NCBI RefSeq assembly: GCF_039830135.1
Contig: NZ_CP156081.1
Location: forward strand, 62,001 to 126,000
Direction of reading: 5' to 3'
DNA length: 64,000 bases
From: Defluviimonas sp. SAOS-178_SWC
GTDB taxonomy: Bacteria; Pseudomonadota; Alphaproteobacteria; Rhodobacterales; Rhodobacteraceae
Both the position numbers and the translations under genes were made by a program. The notes beneath the pieces were generated by a model that did not search any database, was not told the DNA's origin, and saw nothing but the letters and a program-made list of their open reading frames with translations. Of the stretch, positions 25,943 to 34,542 are shown piece after piece; positions within the stretch are counted from its first letter, which is position 1, and every line of letters begins with the position of its first letter.

Positions 25943-27243
25943 CCGATTTTTTCAAAGACATTCCACAGCTTCGCTACGAAGGGCCGGACAGTTCGAGCGA
26001 CTTCGCCTTCCGCCACTACAATCCCGACGAATTGGTGATGGGTAAACGGCTTGAGGACCACCTGCGCTTCGGCGTCGCCTACTGGCACAGTTTCGCCTGG
26101 CCGGGGGGCGATCCCTTCGGCGGCCAGACCTTCGACCGGCCGTGGTTCGGCGACACGATGGCGCGCGCGAAACTGAAGGCGGACGTGGCGTTCAAGATGT
26201 TCGACATCCTGAACGCCCCGTTCTTCTGCTTCCACGATGCGGACGTTCGCCCGGAAGGGGAGAGCTTCGCGGAGAGTTTGAGGAACTTCGAAGAGATCGT
26301 CGATTACTTCGCCGCAAAGATGGAAACCCATCGCACCCGGCTGCTCTGGGGCACGGCGAACCTCTTCTCGCACCGCCGGTTCATGGCGGGCGCTGCAACC
26401 AACCCGGACCCGGATGTCTTCGCCTGGTCGGCCGCCACTGTGAAGGCTTGCATGGATGCGACGAAGAAGCTCGGTGGGCAGAATTATGTCCTTTGGGGCG
26501 GCCGCGAGGGGTACGAGACGCTTCTCAACACCGATCTTTCGCGCGAAGCCGAACAAGCCGGCCGCTTTCTTCAGATGGTTGTCGATTACAAGCACAAGAT
26601 CGGGTTCGATGGGGCGATCCTGATCGAGCCGAAGCCGCAGGAGCCGTCGAAGCACCAGTACGACTATGACGTGGCGACCGTTTATGGTTTCCTCAAACGT
26701 TTCGGGCTTGAGACAGAAGTAAAGGTGAATATCGAACAGGGCCATGCGATCCTCGCCGGTCACTCGTTCGAACACGAACTCGCCCTTGCGTCGTCCCTCG
26801 GTCTCTTCGGGTCGATCGACATGAACCGCAACGACTACCAGTCGGGCTGGGATACCGACCAGTTCCCCGACAGCGTACCGGAAATGGCGCGCGCCTATTA
26901 CGAGGTCATCCGCGCCGGCGGCTTCACGACCGGCGGCACCAACTTCGATGCCAAGCTCAGGCGGCAATCGCTGGATCCCGAGGACCTGATCCTCGCCCAT
27001 GCCGGCGCGATGGATGTCTGCGCGCGCGCGTTCAAGGCGGCGGCTGCGTTGTTTGAGGACGGATCGCTCGAACGGGCGCGGGCCGAACGCTATGCGGGGT
27101 GGGATGATCCGGCGAATATTGCGATGCTGTCGTCTGGAACGCTGGACTCGATATCGGCCAGGGTTCTCGCAACCGATCTCGATCCGCAGCCGCGATCTGG
27201 TCGACAGGAGCGATTGGAGAACCTCTGGAATCGTTTCGTCTGA
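25939..27243 (+). CDS. xylA: Xylose isomerase
   Basis: A 434-residue enzyme converting D-xylose to D-xylulose, of the longer (class II) type. Motifs seen are [12 protein letters not shown] (catalytic His and metal-binding region), [17 protein letters not shown] (metal-binding Glu and neighbouring Lys), [18 protein letters not shown], and [19 protein letters not shown]. It is the last gene of the xylose operon, coupled to xylB by an ATGA overlap. A hairpin followed by TTTT begins 8 bp after its stop. All parts needed for import and conversion of xylose to xylulose 5-phosphate are therefore in one operon. Confidence 0.95.
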   Translation: MTDFFKDIPQLRYEGPDSSSDFAFRHYNPDELVMGKRLEDHLRFGVAYWHSFAWPGGDPFGGQTFDRPWFGDTMARAKLKADVAFKMFDILNAPFFCFHDADVRPEGESFAESLRNFEEIVDYFAAKMETHRTRLLWGTANLFSHRRFMAGAATNPDPDVFAWSAATVKACMDATKKLGGQNYVLWGGREGYETLLNTDLSREAEQAGRFLQMVVDYKHKIGFDGAILIEPKPQEPSKHQYDYDVATVYGFLKRFGLETEVKVNIEQGHAILAGHSFEHELALASSLGLFGSIDMNRNDYQSGWDTDQFPDSVPEMARAYYEVIRAGGFTTGGTNFDAKLRRQSLDPEDLILAHAGAMDVCARAFKAAAALFEDGSLERARAERYAGWDDPANIAMLSSGTLDSISARVLATDLDPQPRSGRQERLENLWNRFV

Positions 27244-27251
27244 GAGCGAAT

Positions 27252-27270
27252 CGGCCGGAATGGCCGTTTT
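27252..27270 (+). terminator. Probable intrinsic terminator of the xylose operon
   Basis: CGGCC (27252-27256), loop GGAAT, GGCCG (27262-27266), then TTTT (27267-27270). The stem is short but GC-only, and it lies just after the xylA stop. Confidence 0.55.
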
Positions 27271-27525
27271 AACGTTGTAAAGCGCCGTCCTTGAACCGAT
27301 GAGTTTTTGCGCTCATTTCCCGCCGCTTAGGTGATTTCGGCGTTCAAACCGGCGTATTGGCACCGATTCCGCGAAGTTTGGCGGCATGAATCCGCCGTTC
27401 TTTGGCGTTCTCCGCGTTCGGAAAAAATTATGCTTAACGAATCTGTAACAAATCAACTCATAGTTTAACTCCTGTCACCGGAGAGTGGGGGTTTTCCGGA
27501 GCAACCTGGCAAGGAGAGTTCCGGA
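27271..27525 (+). promoter_or_regulatory. AT-rich leader of the sugar transferase gene, with CtrA-like site
   Basis: This 255-bp gap holds no gene. Its second half is unusually AT-rich for the window (AAAAAATTATGCTTAACG, AACTCATAGTTTAACTCC). TTAA-CGAATCT-GTAAC (27434-27449) matches the CtrA consensus TTAA-N7-TTAAC with one mismatch. A promoter for the downstream gene is expected here, but no convincing -35/-10 pair was fixed. Confidence 0.3.
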
Positions 27526-28197
27526 ATGGCTGCCCCCCTGTTCGAGTTTGGCGACGATGTCGTACACGTTCAGTCGCGCCGACTTTACCCCGCTGCCGGA
27601 AAGCGCCTTCTAGACCTGACGCTTCTAGTCCTGATGATGCCGGTAGTGGTGCCGTTGATCGCGCTAATACTCGTGGTTTCGTCAGCCGGCGGGGGCCAGG
27701 CGCTGTATTCCCAGCCTCGTGTTGGCCGTCATGGGAAGTTGTTCCGGTGCTGGAAGGTTCGCACGATGATACCCGACGCCGATGCGGCGCTGGCGCGGAT
27801 CCTGCACGACGATCCGGCTCTGGCCGAGGAATGGAGAACGACCCAGAAGCTCGTGTGCGACCCCCGAGTGACCCGGTTCGGGGCGCTCCTCCGACGTACC
27901 AGCCTCGACGAGTTGCCGCAGCTCTGGAATGTCCTGAATGGCACGATGAGCCTTGTCGGGCCACGGCCGTTCACGCCGGACCAGCGCGGGCTTTACCGAA
28001 ACGGACGGGCCGATGCCGACTATTACCGCTTGCGTCCGGGCATTACCGGGCTCTGGCAAGTCAGCCGCCGCAATCGCGGGTCATTCTCGGAGCGGGCGAC
28101 CTATGACAGCGTTTATCGAACGCAACTGGGCGTCTGGACCGACCTCGCGATCCTTGCCCGCACCCTCGTCGTTGTCTTTCGCGCCACCGGCGTCTGA
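27526..28197 (+). CDS. Polyprenyl-phosphate sugar-phosphate transferase (ExoY-like)
   Basis: A 223-residue initiating glycosyltransferase that moves a sugar phosphate onto undecaprenyl phosphate to start exopolysaccharide synthesis. One membrane hairpin (about 30-50, LTLLVLMMPVVVPLIALILVV) precedes the catalytic domain: QPRVGRHGKLFRCWKVRTM, RRTSLDELPQLWNVLNGTMSLVGPRP and YYRLRPGITGLWQVSRRN, all family motifs. No other polysaccharide genes are nearby, so it is an orphan here. ATG 27526 follows AAGGAGAG. Its TGA is immediately followed by the dnaQ stop on the other strand (TGATCA). Confidence 0.9.
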   Translation: MAAPLFEFGDDVVHVQSRRLYPAAGKRLLDLTLLVLMMPVVVPLIALILVVSSAGGGQALYSQPRVGRHGKLFRCWKVRTMIPDADAALARILHDDPALAEEWRTTQKLVCDPRVTRFGALLRRTSLDELPQLWNVLNGTMSLVGPRPFTPDQRGLYRNGRADADYYRLRPGITGLWQVSRRNRGSFSERATYDSVYRTQLGVWTDLAILARTLVVVFRATGV

Positions 28198-28890
28198 TCA
28201 GGCGAAGCGCTTCCAGATCGCCGCGTCGCCCAAACCCGCGACGAACGCCGCATGGGCTTCTGCCTCCTCGGCGCTCAGCCTCGGGGGCAATGGGTTCGGC
28301 CTCGGACCCGGACGCCAGCTTTCCGCCGCTGATTGTCCGGGACCGCCAACATCGACCGACAATCCGAAATCCGGCTGGCGACCCCCGATCAGCTCCAGGT
28401 AGACCTCCGCCAGAAGCTCGCTGTCGAGAAGGGCGCCGTGCTTCTCTCGCGCCGAATTGTCGATCGCGAAGCGCCGGCAGAGCGCATCGAGCGAGGCAGG
28501 GGACCCGGGGAATTTCCGCCGCGCGATCGCGACTGTGTCGAGGGCGCGGTCCATGGCGATGATCGGCAGGCTGGCCCAGCCAAGCTCGGCATTGAGGAAC
28601 TTCATGTCGAAGGCGGCATTGTGGATCACCAGCCGGGAATCCGCGCCGATGAAGTCGAGGAATGCCGCAGCCACGGCGGCAAAGGGCGGCTTGTCGCGAA
28701 GGAACTCATCACCGAGGCCGTGGACGTCGAACGCCTCTTTCGGCATCGCGCGCTCAGGATTGATGTACTGGTGATAGACCCTGCCGGTCGGCATGTGGTT
28801 GAGGAGTTCGATGGCGCCGATCTCGACAATGCGGTGGCCTTCGGCGGGTTCGAATCCGGTGGTCTCGGTATCAAGGACGATTTCACGCAT
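28198..28890 (-). CDS. dnaQ: DNA polymerase III epsilon subunit (proofreading exonuclease)
   Basis: A 230-residue 3'-5' exonuclease that proofreads in the replicative polymerase. The exonuclease motifs are Exo [10 protein letters not shown] (7-15), Exo [13 protein letters not shown] (about 89-99) and Exo [17 protein letters not shown] (about 150-163), with the DEDDh catalytic histidine. The C-terminal tail (about 185-230) should bind the alpha subunit. It is the last gene of maf-aroE-coaE-dnaQ, transcribed away from the putative origin, and it overlaps coaE by 8 bp. This order matches the right side of Caulobacter oriC. Confidence 0.95.
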   Translation of the reverse strand: MREIVLDTETTGFEPAEGHRIVEIGAIELLNHMPTGRVYHQYINPERAMPKEAFDVHGLGDEFLRDKPPFAAVAAAFLDFIGADSRLVIHNAAFDMKFLNAELGWASLPIIAMDRALDTVAIARRKFPGSPASLDALCRRFAIDNSAREKHGALLDSELLAEVYLELIGGRQPDFGLSVDVGGPGQSAAESWRPGPRPNPLPPRLSAEEAEAHAAFVAGLGDAAIWKRFA

Positions 28891-29485
28891 TTGGGCCTCC
28901 GATCTTCCTGATCACGTCTCGGACTGCGGCGCGGGCGGCGTCGAGGGTCAGAGTCTCGACCACGAATGTGGCGCGGGCACGCTTTTCGGCGTCGGGCATC
29001 TGGCGGGCGAGGATGGTGGCGAATTGCGGCTCTGTCATCCCGGGGCGGGCGAGAACCCGGGCGCGCTGGGTCTCCTCCGGCACGGTGACGACGAGGGTCG
29101 CATCAAGCTTTGCCTCGGCGCCGGTCTCGAACAGAAGGGGGATGTCTAGGACGACCAATCGGGCGCCTGCGGCGGCGGCCTTCGCGATGAAAGCGGCGCG
29201 ATCGGCGGCAACAAGCGGATGGATCACGGCTTCGATCCGGGACAGGGCGGTTGAATCAGCGGATATCCATTCCTTGAGCCGCGCCCGGTCGACAGCCCCT
29301 TCATGAAGCGCTTCGGGACGCAGCGCCATGATCGCCTCCACCGCCGCACCGCCGGGCATATAGAGCCGATGGACGGCGGCGTCCGCGTCCCAGACGGGTA
29401 CGCCTTCTTCGGCGAACATTGCCGCGGTCGTGGACTTGCCCATGCCGATCGAGCCGGTGAGGCCAAGCAGGAACGGACGTGTCAT
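28883..29485 (-). CDS. coaE: Dephospho-CoA kinase
   Basis: A 200-residue enzyme for the last step of coenzyme A synthesis (phosphorylation of dephospho-CoA). The P-loop [17 protein letters not shown] lies at 8-24. [22 protein letters not shown] and [22 protein letters not shown] are diagnostic. It overlaps aroE upstream (ATGA, 4 bp) and dnaQ downstream (8 bp). Confidence 0.95.
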   Translation of the reverse strand: MTRPFLLGLTGSIGMGKSTTAAMFAEEGVPVWDADAAVHRLYMPGGAAVEAIMALRPEALHEGAVDRARLKEWISADSTALSRIEAVIHPLVAADRAAFIAKAAAAGARLVVLDIPLLFETGAEAKLDATLVVTVPEETQRARVLARPGMTEPQFATILARQMPDAEKRARATFVVETLTLDAARAAVRDVIRKIGGPNA

Positions 29486-30321
29486 TCCGCCAGAACCGCG
29501 TCGCGCACCGACTGATCTACTTCGGGCCGGACACCGAACCAGCGCTCGAAGGCCGGGGCGGCCTGATGGATGAGCATGCCGAGCCCGTCGACGGTGACGC
29601 AGCCAATCTCTGCCGCTTCCTCGAGAAGCTTCGTGCGGAGAGGCGTATAGACGAGGTCGGTGACAACGGCGCTTGGCGACAGCGCATCTAGCGGCACCCG
29701 GAAATCGGGTTTCCCGGTCATGCCAAGCGAGGATGTGTTCACCACCGTCGCCGCGCCTTCCATCATGTTCCCGGCCTGGACCCAGTCATGGACGACGACC
29801 TTGGCGCCGAATTCCTGGCGAAGCGCCTCAGCCCGAGTGCGGGTGCGGTTTGCCAGACGGATCTCAGGGACGCCAACCTCGATCAGCGACGCGATCACGG
29901 CACGCGCGGCACCGCCCGCGCCGATGACGGCGGCGGGCCCGGCAGCGGGAGTCCAACCGGGGGCATTTTGCCGCAAATTGGCGATGAAACCGTAGCCGTC
30001 CGTGTTGTCGGCGTGGATTCGGCCATCCTTGCGGAAAATGAGGGTGTTCGCCGCCCCGATCAGCGCCGCGCGATCGGTCACGACGTCTGCCAGTGCGAGC
30101 ACGCTTTCCTTGTGCGGAATGGTAACGTTGACGCCGACGAAGCCGGCCTTCGGCAGTGTCGCGATGACCTCCCGCAGGTCGGCCTGGGTGACATCCATCG
30201 GGATGTAGTAGCCGGCTATCCCGTAACTTTTCAGCCAATGGCCATGTAGCCGCGGCGATTTCGAATGCGCGACGGGTGAGCCGATGACGCCGGCGAGAGG
30301 AATGCGGGGATGATCGTTCAT
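29482..30321 (-). CDS. aroE: Shikimate dehydrogenase
   Basis: A 279-residue NADPH-dependent enzyme reducing 3-dehydroshikimate in aromatic amino acid synthesis. The substrate-binding part has [16 protein letters not shown] and [10 protein letters not shown] with the catalytic lysine. The cofactor part has [15 protein letters not shown] and [10 protein letters not shown], where the NRTR-type segment favours NADP. It is coupled to maf and coaE by ATGA overlaps. Confidence 0.95.
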   Translation of the reverse strand: MNDHPRIPLAGVIGSPVAHSKSPRLHGHWLKSYGIAGYYIPMDVTQADLREVIATLPKAGFVGVNVTIPHKESVLALADVVTDRAALIGAANTLIFRKDGRIHADNTDGYGFIANLRQNAPGWTPAAGPAAVIGAGGAARAVIASLIEVGVPEIRLANRTRTRAEALRQEFGAKVVVHDWVQAGNMMEGAATVVNTSSLGMTGKPDFRVPLDALSPSAVVTDLVYTPLRTKLLEEAAEIGCVTVDGLGMLIHQAAPAFERWFGVRPEVDQSVRDAVLAE

Positions 30322-30917
30322 GAGGCGATGTCGCCCCGAATGCCGAGCCAGGTCAAGAGCTCGATCAGTGGCAAGCCGAGAATGGTGAAGTAATCGCCTT
30401 CGATGCGGGCGAAAAGCCGCACGCCTTCCTCCTCGAGCTTGTAGCAGCCGACGCTGTGGCGGATGCTTTCCCAGTTTCGCTCGACATAGTCATCAATGTA
30501 ACTGTCCGATATGTGCCGCATCGTCAGCCGTGCCTGACCGACGTGGCGCCAGAGTGGCTCTCCTGCCTGAAAGACGACCGCGGCCGAATGAAGCCGATGA
30601 GTCCTGCCGGACAGTGCACGGAGCTGGGCGCGCGCCGCTTCCGGATCATCGGGTTTCGAAAAAACCTCGCCGCCGCAATCGAGGATCTGGTCACAGCCGA
30701 GAACGAGCGCTTCGGGATTTCGGTCACTTCCCTTGCGGGCCTTCATCTCTGCCAGGGCGTCGGCAAGATCGCGCAGCGATGCATTTTCTGCGGTGAAGGA
30801 TGCCCGGATCGTCTCTTCGTCGATGCGGGCCGGGCGAGCCTCGAACGAAAGGCCGGCGTTCTTCAAAAGCGTGGCGCGAATTTCAGAGCCGGAGGCAAGG
30901 ATGAGAAGCGGGGTCAT
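30318..30917 (-). CDS. maf: Maf-family nucleoside triphosphate pyrophosphatase
   Basis: A 199-residue Maf protein, of a family that hydrolyses non-canonical or canonical NTPs to the monophosphate. Features are [19 protein letters not shown] at the N terminus, [18 protein letters not shown] with the catalytic aspartate, and the [26 protein letters not shown] segment. It is the first gene of maf-aroE-coaE-dnaQ and borders the proposed origin. Caulobacter has a further gene (RP001/ppsR type) between maf and oriC that is absent here. Confidence 0.92.
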   Translation of the reverse strand: MTPLLILASGSEIRATLLKNAGLSFEARPARIDEETIRASFTAENASLRDLADALAEMKARKGSDRNPEALVLGCDQILDCGGEVFSKPDDPEAARAQLRALSGRTHRLHSAAVVFQAGEPLWRHVGQARLTMRHISDSYIDDYVERNWESIRHSVGCYKLEEEGVRLFARIEGDYFTILGLPLIELLTWLGIRGDIAS

Positions 30918-30926
30918 GGATGACTC

Positions 30927-30935
30927 TGTGGGTAA
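30927..30935 (-). promoter_or_regulatory. DnaA-box-like site 1
   Basis: On the minus strand this reads TTACCCACA, one mismatch from TTATCCACA. It sits 10 bp from the maf start. Confidence 0.4.
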
Positions 30936-31060
30936 GGCGCGGGGAAAGCAGCGTAAGGATGTCGGGATAGGTTTATGTCTGGCGGGAACTGGGGACAGAA
31001 GGGGAGGCCTGTCAAGAACCGCGGGAAATCCTGCTCATGTGCAAAGTGGAGTCCGCGTGG

Positions 31061-31069
31061 TGTGGAAAA
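31061..31069 (-). promoter_or_regulatory. DnaA-box-like site 2
   Basis: On the minus strand this reads TTTTCCACA, a match to the form TT(A/T)TCCACA. It is followed at 31070-31080 by the short palindrome GGAAC-T-GTTCC. Confidence 0.55.
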
Positions 31070-31098
31070 GGAACTGTTCCCCGGTATTTTCCCATCAG

Positions 31099-31107
31099 TC
31101 ATGCACA
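31099..31107 (+). promoter_or_regulatory. DnaA-box-like site 3
   Basis: TCATGCACA, one mismatch from TTATNCACA, at the left edge of the AT-rich core. Confidence 0.4.
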
Positions 31108-31194
31108 GCCGATCAGGATGGTTATGATAATTAACCATTTGTTTCGTATATGTATTTTTCATCAAGTTTAGAGTCAGACGAGTTCGCCACGAAT

Positions 31195-31203
31195 TCATCC
31201 ACA
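31195..31203 (+). promoter_or_regulatory. DnaA-box-like site 4
   Basis: TCATCCACA, one mismatch from TTATCCACA. It is part of the 12-mer TCATCCACAGGG, which recurs 56 bp downstream in the same orientation. Confidence 0.55.
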
Positions 31204-31241
31204 GGGGTTCGTGAGTGTGTGGCATTGACCGGGAAACCCGG

Positions 31242-31259
31242 AAATCCACATCATCCACA
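31242..31259 (+). promoter_or_regulatory. DnaA-box-like sites 5 and 6 (adjacent)
   Basis: AAATCCACA (31242-31250, two mismatches) directly abuts TCATCCACA (31251-31259, one mismatch). The second begins the repeated 12-mer TCATCCACAGGG. A small hairpin, CCGGG-AAA-CCCGG, lies just before at 31229-31241. Confidence 0.55.
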
Positions 31260-31340
31260 GGGCCAATAACATCATCCTCTCTTTCTTTTTTCTTTTCTTT
31301 TATAAGAGGAGAACCTGGCAACGTTGCGAAAGGACCTGTC

Positions 31341-31793
31341 GTGATCGGCGATTTTCTAGCCTCGGTCTATCCCTGGACCAAAGCGCTTCACGTGATGTCG
31401 GTGATCTCCTGGATGGCCGGTCTGTTCTATCTGCCGAGACTGTTCGTCTACCACGTCGAGCAGATCGAGCAGGGCAGCGAGACGGACAGGCTGTTTCAGG
31501 TGATGGAGAGGAAACTCCTTCGGCTGATCATGAACCCGGCGATGACGGCGACGTGGATCTTTGGGCTCGCGCTCGTTTTCACGCCCGGGATCGCGGATTG
31601 GTCGGAGGTCTGGCCCTGGACCAAGGCCGTGTCGGTCCTGACAATGACCTGGTTTCACCATTGGCTTGGCTACCGTCGAAAGGACTTCATGGCAGGCGCC
31701 AACACGCGAAGCGGCAGAACCTACCGGATGATGAACGAAGTTCCGACGGTCCTGATGATCATCATCGTCGCGTCCGTCATCGTGAAATTCTGA
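31341..31793 (+). CDS. hemJ: Protoporphyrinogen IX oxidase HemJ
   Basis: A 150-residue membrane protein of the HemJ (UPF0093) family, which oxidises protoporphyrinogen IX in heme synthesis in many alphaproteobacteria. About four membrane segments are seen. The conserved block WTKALHVMSVISWMAGLFYLPRLFVYH carries the family's essential histidine, and a later WFHHWLGYRRKDF block is also typical. GTG 31341 follows AAAGGACC. Longer in-frame starts would run through the pyrimidine tract of the origin region. rho follows 131 bp downstream. Confidence 0.9.
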   Translation: MIGDFLASVYPWTKALHVMSVISWMAGLFYLPRLFVYHVEQIEQGSETDRLFQVMERKLLRLIMNPAMTATWIFGLALVFTPGIADWSEVWPWTKAVSVLTMTWFHHWLGYRRKDFMAGANTRSGRTYRMMNEVPTVLMIIIVASVIVKF

Positions 31794-31804
31794 CCCTCGG
31801 TTGA

Positions 31805-31859
31805 CTCGGGGCTCTCCCCGGGTGTATTCGCGCCGAAAGCCCCGCCGTCCGGACCGGGG
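31805..31859 (+). terminator. Two GC-rich hairpins between hemJ and rho
   Basis: Hairpin 1: CTCGGGG (31805-31811), loop CTCT, CCCCGGG (31816-31822), 7 bp with one wobble pair. Hairpin 2: CCCCG (31840-31844) and CGGGG (31855-31859). Neither is followed by a T-run. They end the hemJ transcript or structure the rho leader. Confidence 0.45.
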
Positions 31860-31924
31860 TTATTCCCCTGATGATATATCGCGCCAGCTTCCCGTTTGCG
31901 CCTGATCCGAGTGGTTTTTTCAAG

Positions 31925-33196
31925 ATGACCCATGAACGCCTGAACCTTGCCGATCTCAAGGCCAAGAGCCCTGCCGACCTTCTGTCGATGGCGGAGGAGT
32001 TGGAGGTCGAGAACGCGTCGACCATGCGCAAGGGCGAGATGATGTTCTCGATCCTGAAGGAGCATGCCGAGGAAGGGTGGGAAATCGGCGGGGACGGGGT
32101 GCTGGAAGTGCTTCAGGACGGGTTCGGGTTCCTGCGCTCGCCGGAAGCGAACTACCTTCCGGGTCCGGACGATATCTATGTCAGCCCCGAGATGTTGAGG
32201 CAGTATTCGCTGCGCACCGGGGACACGGTGGAAGGCGTCATTCGCGCGCCGGGTGAAAATGAGCGCTATTTCGCGCTGACGAAGGTGACAGCGATAAACT
32301 TCGAGGTTCCGGAAAAGGCGCGTCACAAGGTGGCGTTCGACAACCTCACGCCCCTTTACCCGGATGAACGGCTGAAGATGGAGATCGAGGATCCGACGAT
32401 CCGCGACCGTTCGGCCCGCATCATCGACCTTGTAGCGCCGATCGGGAAGGGCCAGCGCGGTCTGATCGTTGCGCCGCCGCGGACAGGCAAGACGGTGCTT
32501 CTTCAAAACATCGCGCATTCGATCGCATCGAACCATCCGGAATGCTACCTCATCGTTCTCCTGATCGACGAACGGCCGGAAGAAGTTACCGACATGCAGC
32601 GGAGCGTGAAGGGCGAGGTGGTGTCCTCGACCTTCGACGAACCGGCCACCCGGCACGTCGCGGTCGCGGAAATGGTCATCGAGAAGGCCAAGCGCCTCGT
32701 TGAGCACAAGCGCGATGTCGTGATCCTGCTCGACTCGATCACGCGTCTCGGCCGAGCGTTCAACACTGTCGTGCCGTCTTCGGGCAAGGTGCTGACGGGC
32801 GGTGTCGATGCCAACGCGCTTCAGCGGCCGAAGCGGTTCTTCGGGGCGGCGCGGAACATCGAGGAGGGCGGGTCGCTCACCATCATCGCTACCGCGCTGA
32901 TCGATACCGGCAGCCGGATGGACGAGGTGATCTTCGAGGAATTCAAGGGGACGGGTAACTCCGAAATCGTCCTCGACCGCAAGGTGGCGGACAAGCGGGT
33001 CTTCCCGGCGATGGATATCCTCAAGTCGGGAACGCGGAAGGAGGACCTGCTGGTCGACAAGAACGACCTGCAGAAAACCTATGTCCTGCGCCGCATCCTG
33101 AACCCGATGGGGACAACGGACGCCATCGAATTCCTGATCTCCAAGCTCAAGCAGACGAAGACGAATTCGGAATTCTTCGACTCGATGAACGCCTGA
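31925..33196 (+). CDS. rho: Transcription termination factor Rho
   Basis: A 423-residue hexameric RNA helicase that ends transcription. The N-terminal Rho_N helix bundle (1-45) is followed by an OB-type RNA-binding domain (about 50-125, [30 protein letters not shown]). The ATPase has Walker A APPRTGKT (183-190), Walker [16 protein letters not shown] and the Q/R-loop region [57 protein letters not shown] 31925 gives the N terminus [20 protein letters not shown] expected for the family. Confidence 0.96.
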   Translation: MTHERLNLADLKAKSPADLLSMAEELEVENASTMRKGEMMFSILKEHAEEGWEIGGDGVLEVLQDGFGFLRSPEANYLPGPDDIYVSPEMLRQYSLRTGDTVEGVIRAPGENERYFALTKVTAINFEVPEKARHKVAFDNLTPLYPDERLKMEIEDPTIRDRSARIIDLVAPIGKGQRGLIVAPPRTGKTVLLQNIAHSIASNHPECYLIVLLIDERPEEVTDMQRSVKGEVVSSTFDEPATRHVAVAEMVIEKAKRLVEHKRDVVILLDSITRLGRAFNTVVPSSGKVLTGGVDANALQRPKRFFGAARNIEEGGSLTIIATALIDTGSRMDEVIFEEFKGTGNSEIVLDRKVADKRVFPAMDILKSGTRKEDLLVDKNDLQKTYVLRRILNPMGTTDAIEFLISKLKQTKTNSEFFDSMNA

Positions 33197-33200
33197 CTTG

Positions 33201-33214
33201 TTGTTTTAAAACAA
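33201..33214. promoter_or_regulatory. Perfect AT-rich palindrome between rho and mnmE
   Basis: TTGTTTTAAAACAA is a perfect 14-bp palindrome in the 30-bp gap after the rho stop and 12 bp before the mnmE ATG. It could be an operator. It is too weak in GC to be a usual terminator. Confidence 0.4.
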
Positions 33215-33226
33215 TAGGTTATTAGT

Positions 33227-34522
33227 ATGGATACGATCTATGCCCTGGCCTCGGCGCGGGGGAAGGCAGGTGTTGGCGTCATCCGCATCTCGGGGCCTCA
33301 GGCATGGGAAGCGGTGATGGCTCTGGCCGGGCGCCTTCCCGGACCTCGGTATGCCGGGCTGCGCCGGTTGCGGCTTGGCGGCGAGGCATTGGACGATGCC
33401 CTTGTGCTGACCTTTGAGGCCGGTGCCAGCTTTACCGGAGACGAATCGGCGGAGCTTCATGTCCACGGAGCGACTGCGACCGTGCGGGCTGTGCTTTCAG
33501 CCCTTGGCGCGCAGCCGGGTTTGCGTCTGGCGGAAGCGGGAGAGTTCACCCGGCGGGCGCTGGAAAACGGACGACTGGACCTGGCGCAGGTGGAGGGGCT
33601 CGCCGATCTCATCGAGGCCGAGACGGAGGCGCAGCGCAAACAGGCGTTGAAGGTTTTGTCGGGCGCGATTGGGGCATGCGCGGAATCTTGGCGCCGCGAC
33701 CTGATCCGCGCGGCGGCCCTTCTTGAGGCGACGATCGACTTTTCCGACGAGGATGTTCCCGTCGATGTGACCCCTGACGTCCTGAAGCTGATCGAAACGG
33801 TTGCCGACGGTCTGAACAGAGAACTGCGCGGCTTCGGAGCGGCGGAACGGATTCGCGACGGATTTGAGGTTGCGATCGTCGGGAGGCCGAATGCCGGCAA
33901 GTCGACGCTGTTGAACGCCCTGGCGGGGCGGGAGGCCGCGATAACGTCCGAGGTGGCGGGGACAACGCGGGATGTGATCGAGGTCCGGATGGATCTGGAC
34001 GGTCTGTCGGTCGCGCTGCTGGACACGGCTGGTCTGCGCGAGGCGACGGACGCCATTGAGGAGATTGGTGTGCGACGCGCTTTGGAGCGGGCAAGGTCCG
34101 CCGACCTACGAATCTTTCTTCTCGATTCCGATGAGGCCGTTCCGATGCTCGACCCAAAGCCGGGGGACATTCTGGCACGGAGCAAGGTCGATCTTGGCTC
34201 GAATGGGGGGGAGGGCGTTCTCAGCCTTTCGGGTATTACCGGCGAAGGTCTCGCGGATCTGATCGAACGGGTTACTGGTGAGTTGGGTGCGCGCGCGGCA
34301 TCCGCCGGGGTGATGACGCGGGAAAGGCACCAGCAAGCAATTCTGAACGCTATTTCATCTATGGAATCGGCCAAGGATGAAGTAAGGAACGGCGCAAACC
34401 GAACCGAGTTTGCTGCGGAACATTTGCGGCGAGCGATCCGGGCCCTTGATTCGCTGGTCGGCCGTGTCGATGTGGAGCATCTTCTGGACGATATCTTCGC
34501 CAGCTTCTGCATCGGCAAATGA
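33227..34522 (+). CDS. mnmE: tRNA modification GTPase MnmE
   Basis: A 431-residue GTPase that, with MnmG, installs the (carboxymethyl)aminomethyl group on U34 of certain tRNAs. The N-terminal folate-binding domain (about 1-115) begins [24 protein letters not shown]. The G domain has [35 protein letters not shown] (G1/G2) and [22 protein letters not shown] (G3). The C terminus CIGK carries the catalytic cysteine. The mnmG gene follows after 3 bp or 12 bp depending on its start. Confidence 0.96.
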   Translation: MDTIYALASARGKAGVGVIRISGPQAWEAVMALAGRLPGPRYAGLRRLRLGGEALDDALVLTFEAGASFTGDESAELHVHGATATVRAVLSALGAQPGLRLAEAGEFTRRALENGRLDLAQVEGLADLIEAETEAQRKQALKVLSGAIGACAESWRRDLIRAAALLEATIDFSDEDVPVDVTPDVLKLIETVADGLNRELRGFGAAERIRDGFEVAIVGRPNAGKSTLLNALAGREAAITSEVAGTTRDVIEVRMDLDGLSVALLDTAGLREATDAIEEIGVRRALERARSADLRIFLLDSDEAVPMLDPKPGDILARSKVDLGSNGGEGVLSLSGITGEGLADLIERVTGELGARAASAGVMTRERHQQAILNAISSMESAKDEVRNGANRTEFAAEHLRRAIRALDSLVGRVDVEHLLDDIFASFCIGK

Positions 34523-34526
34523 GGAG

Positions 34527-34542
34527 TGTTTCACGTGAAACA
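34527..34542. other. parS: parS centromere-like site 1, at the mnmG start
   Basis: TGTTTCACGTGAAACA is a perfect 16-bp palindrome identical to the well-known bacterial parS consensus bound by ParB. It overlaps the translation start region of mnmG. It lies about 3.2 kb from the proposed oriC, and parA and parB lie 2.5-4 kb downstream. Confidence 0.92.

Larger units (their letters stand above)
30918..31340. other. Candidate chromosomal replication origin (oriC)
   Basis: This 423-bp gap is the largest non-coding stretch in the window. Genes on both sides point away from it (maf leftward, hemJ rightward). It contains five 9-mers within one mismatch of the DnaA box consensus TTATNCACA or TTATCCACA, plus one weaker copy. 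An AT-rich core (31120-31172), with the palindrome TGGTTA-N7-TAACCA at 31119-31137, lies between them. A 27-nt pure pyrimidine tract spans 31275-31301. The flanks, dnaQ-coaE-aroE-maf and rho-mnmE-mnmG-rsmG-parAB, match those of the Caulobacter origin. The hemJ promoter must also lie here. Confidence 0.8.

Noticed and set aside
31387..31395. TTCACGTGA inside hemJ as a third parS
   Set aside because: Only the central 9 bp match. The outer parS bases (TGTT and AACA) are mostly wrong, and it lies in conserved coding sequence (ALHVMS).
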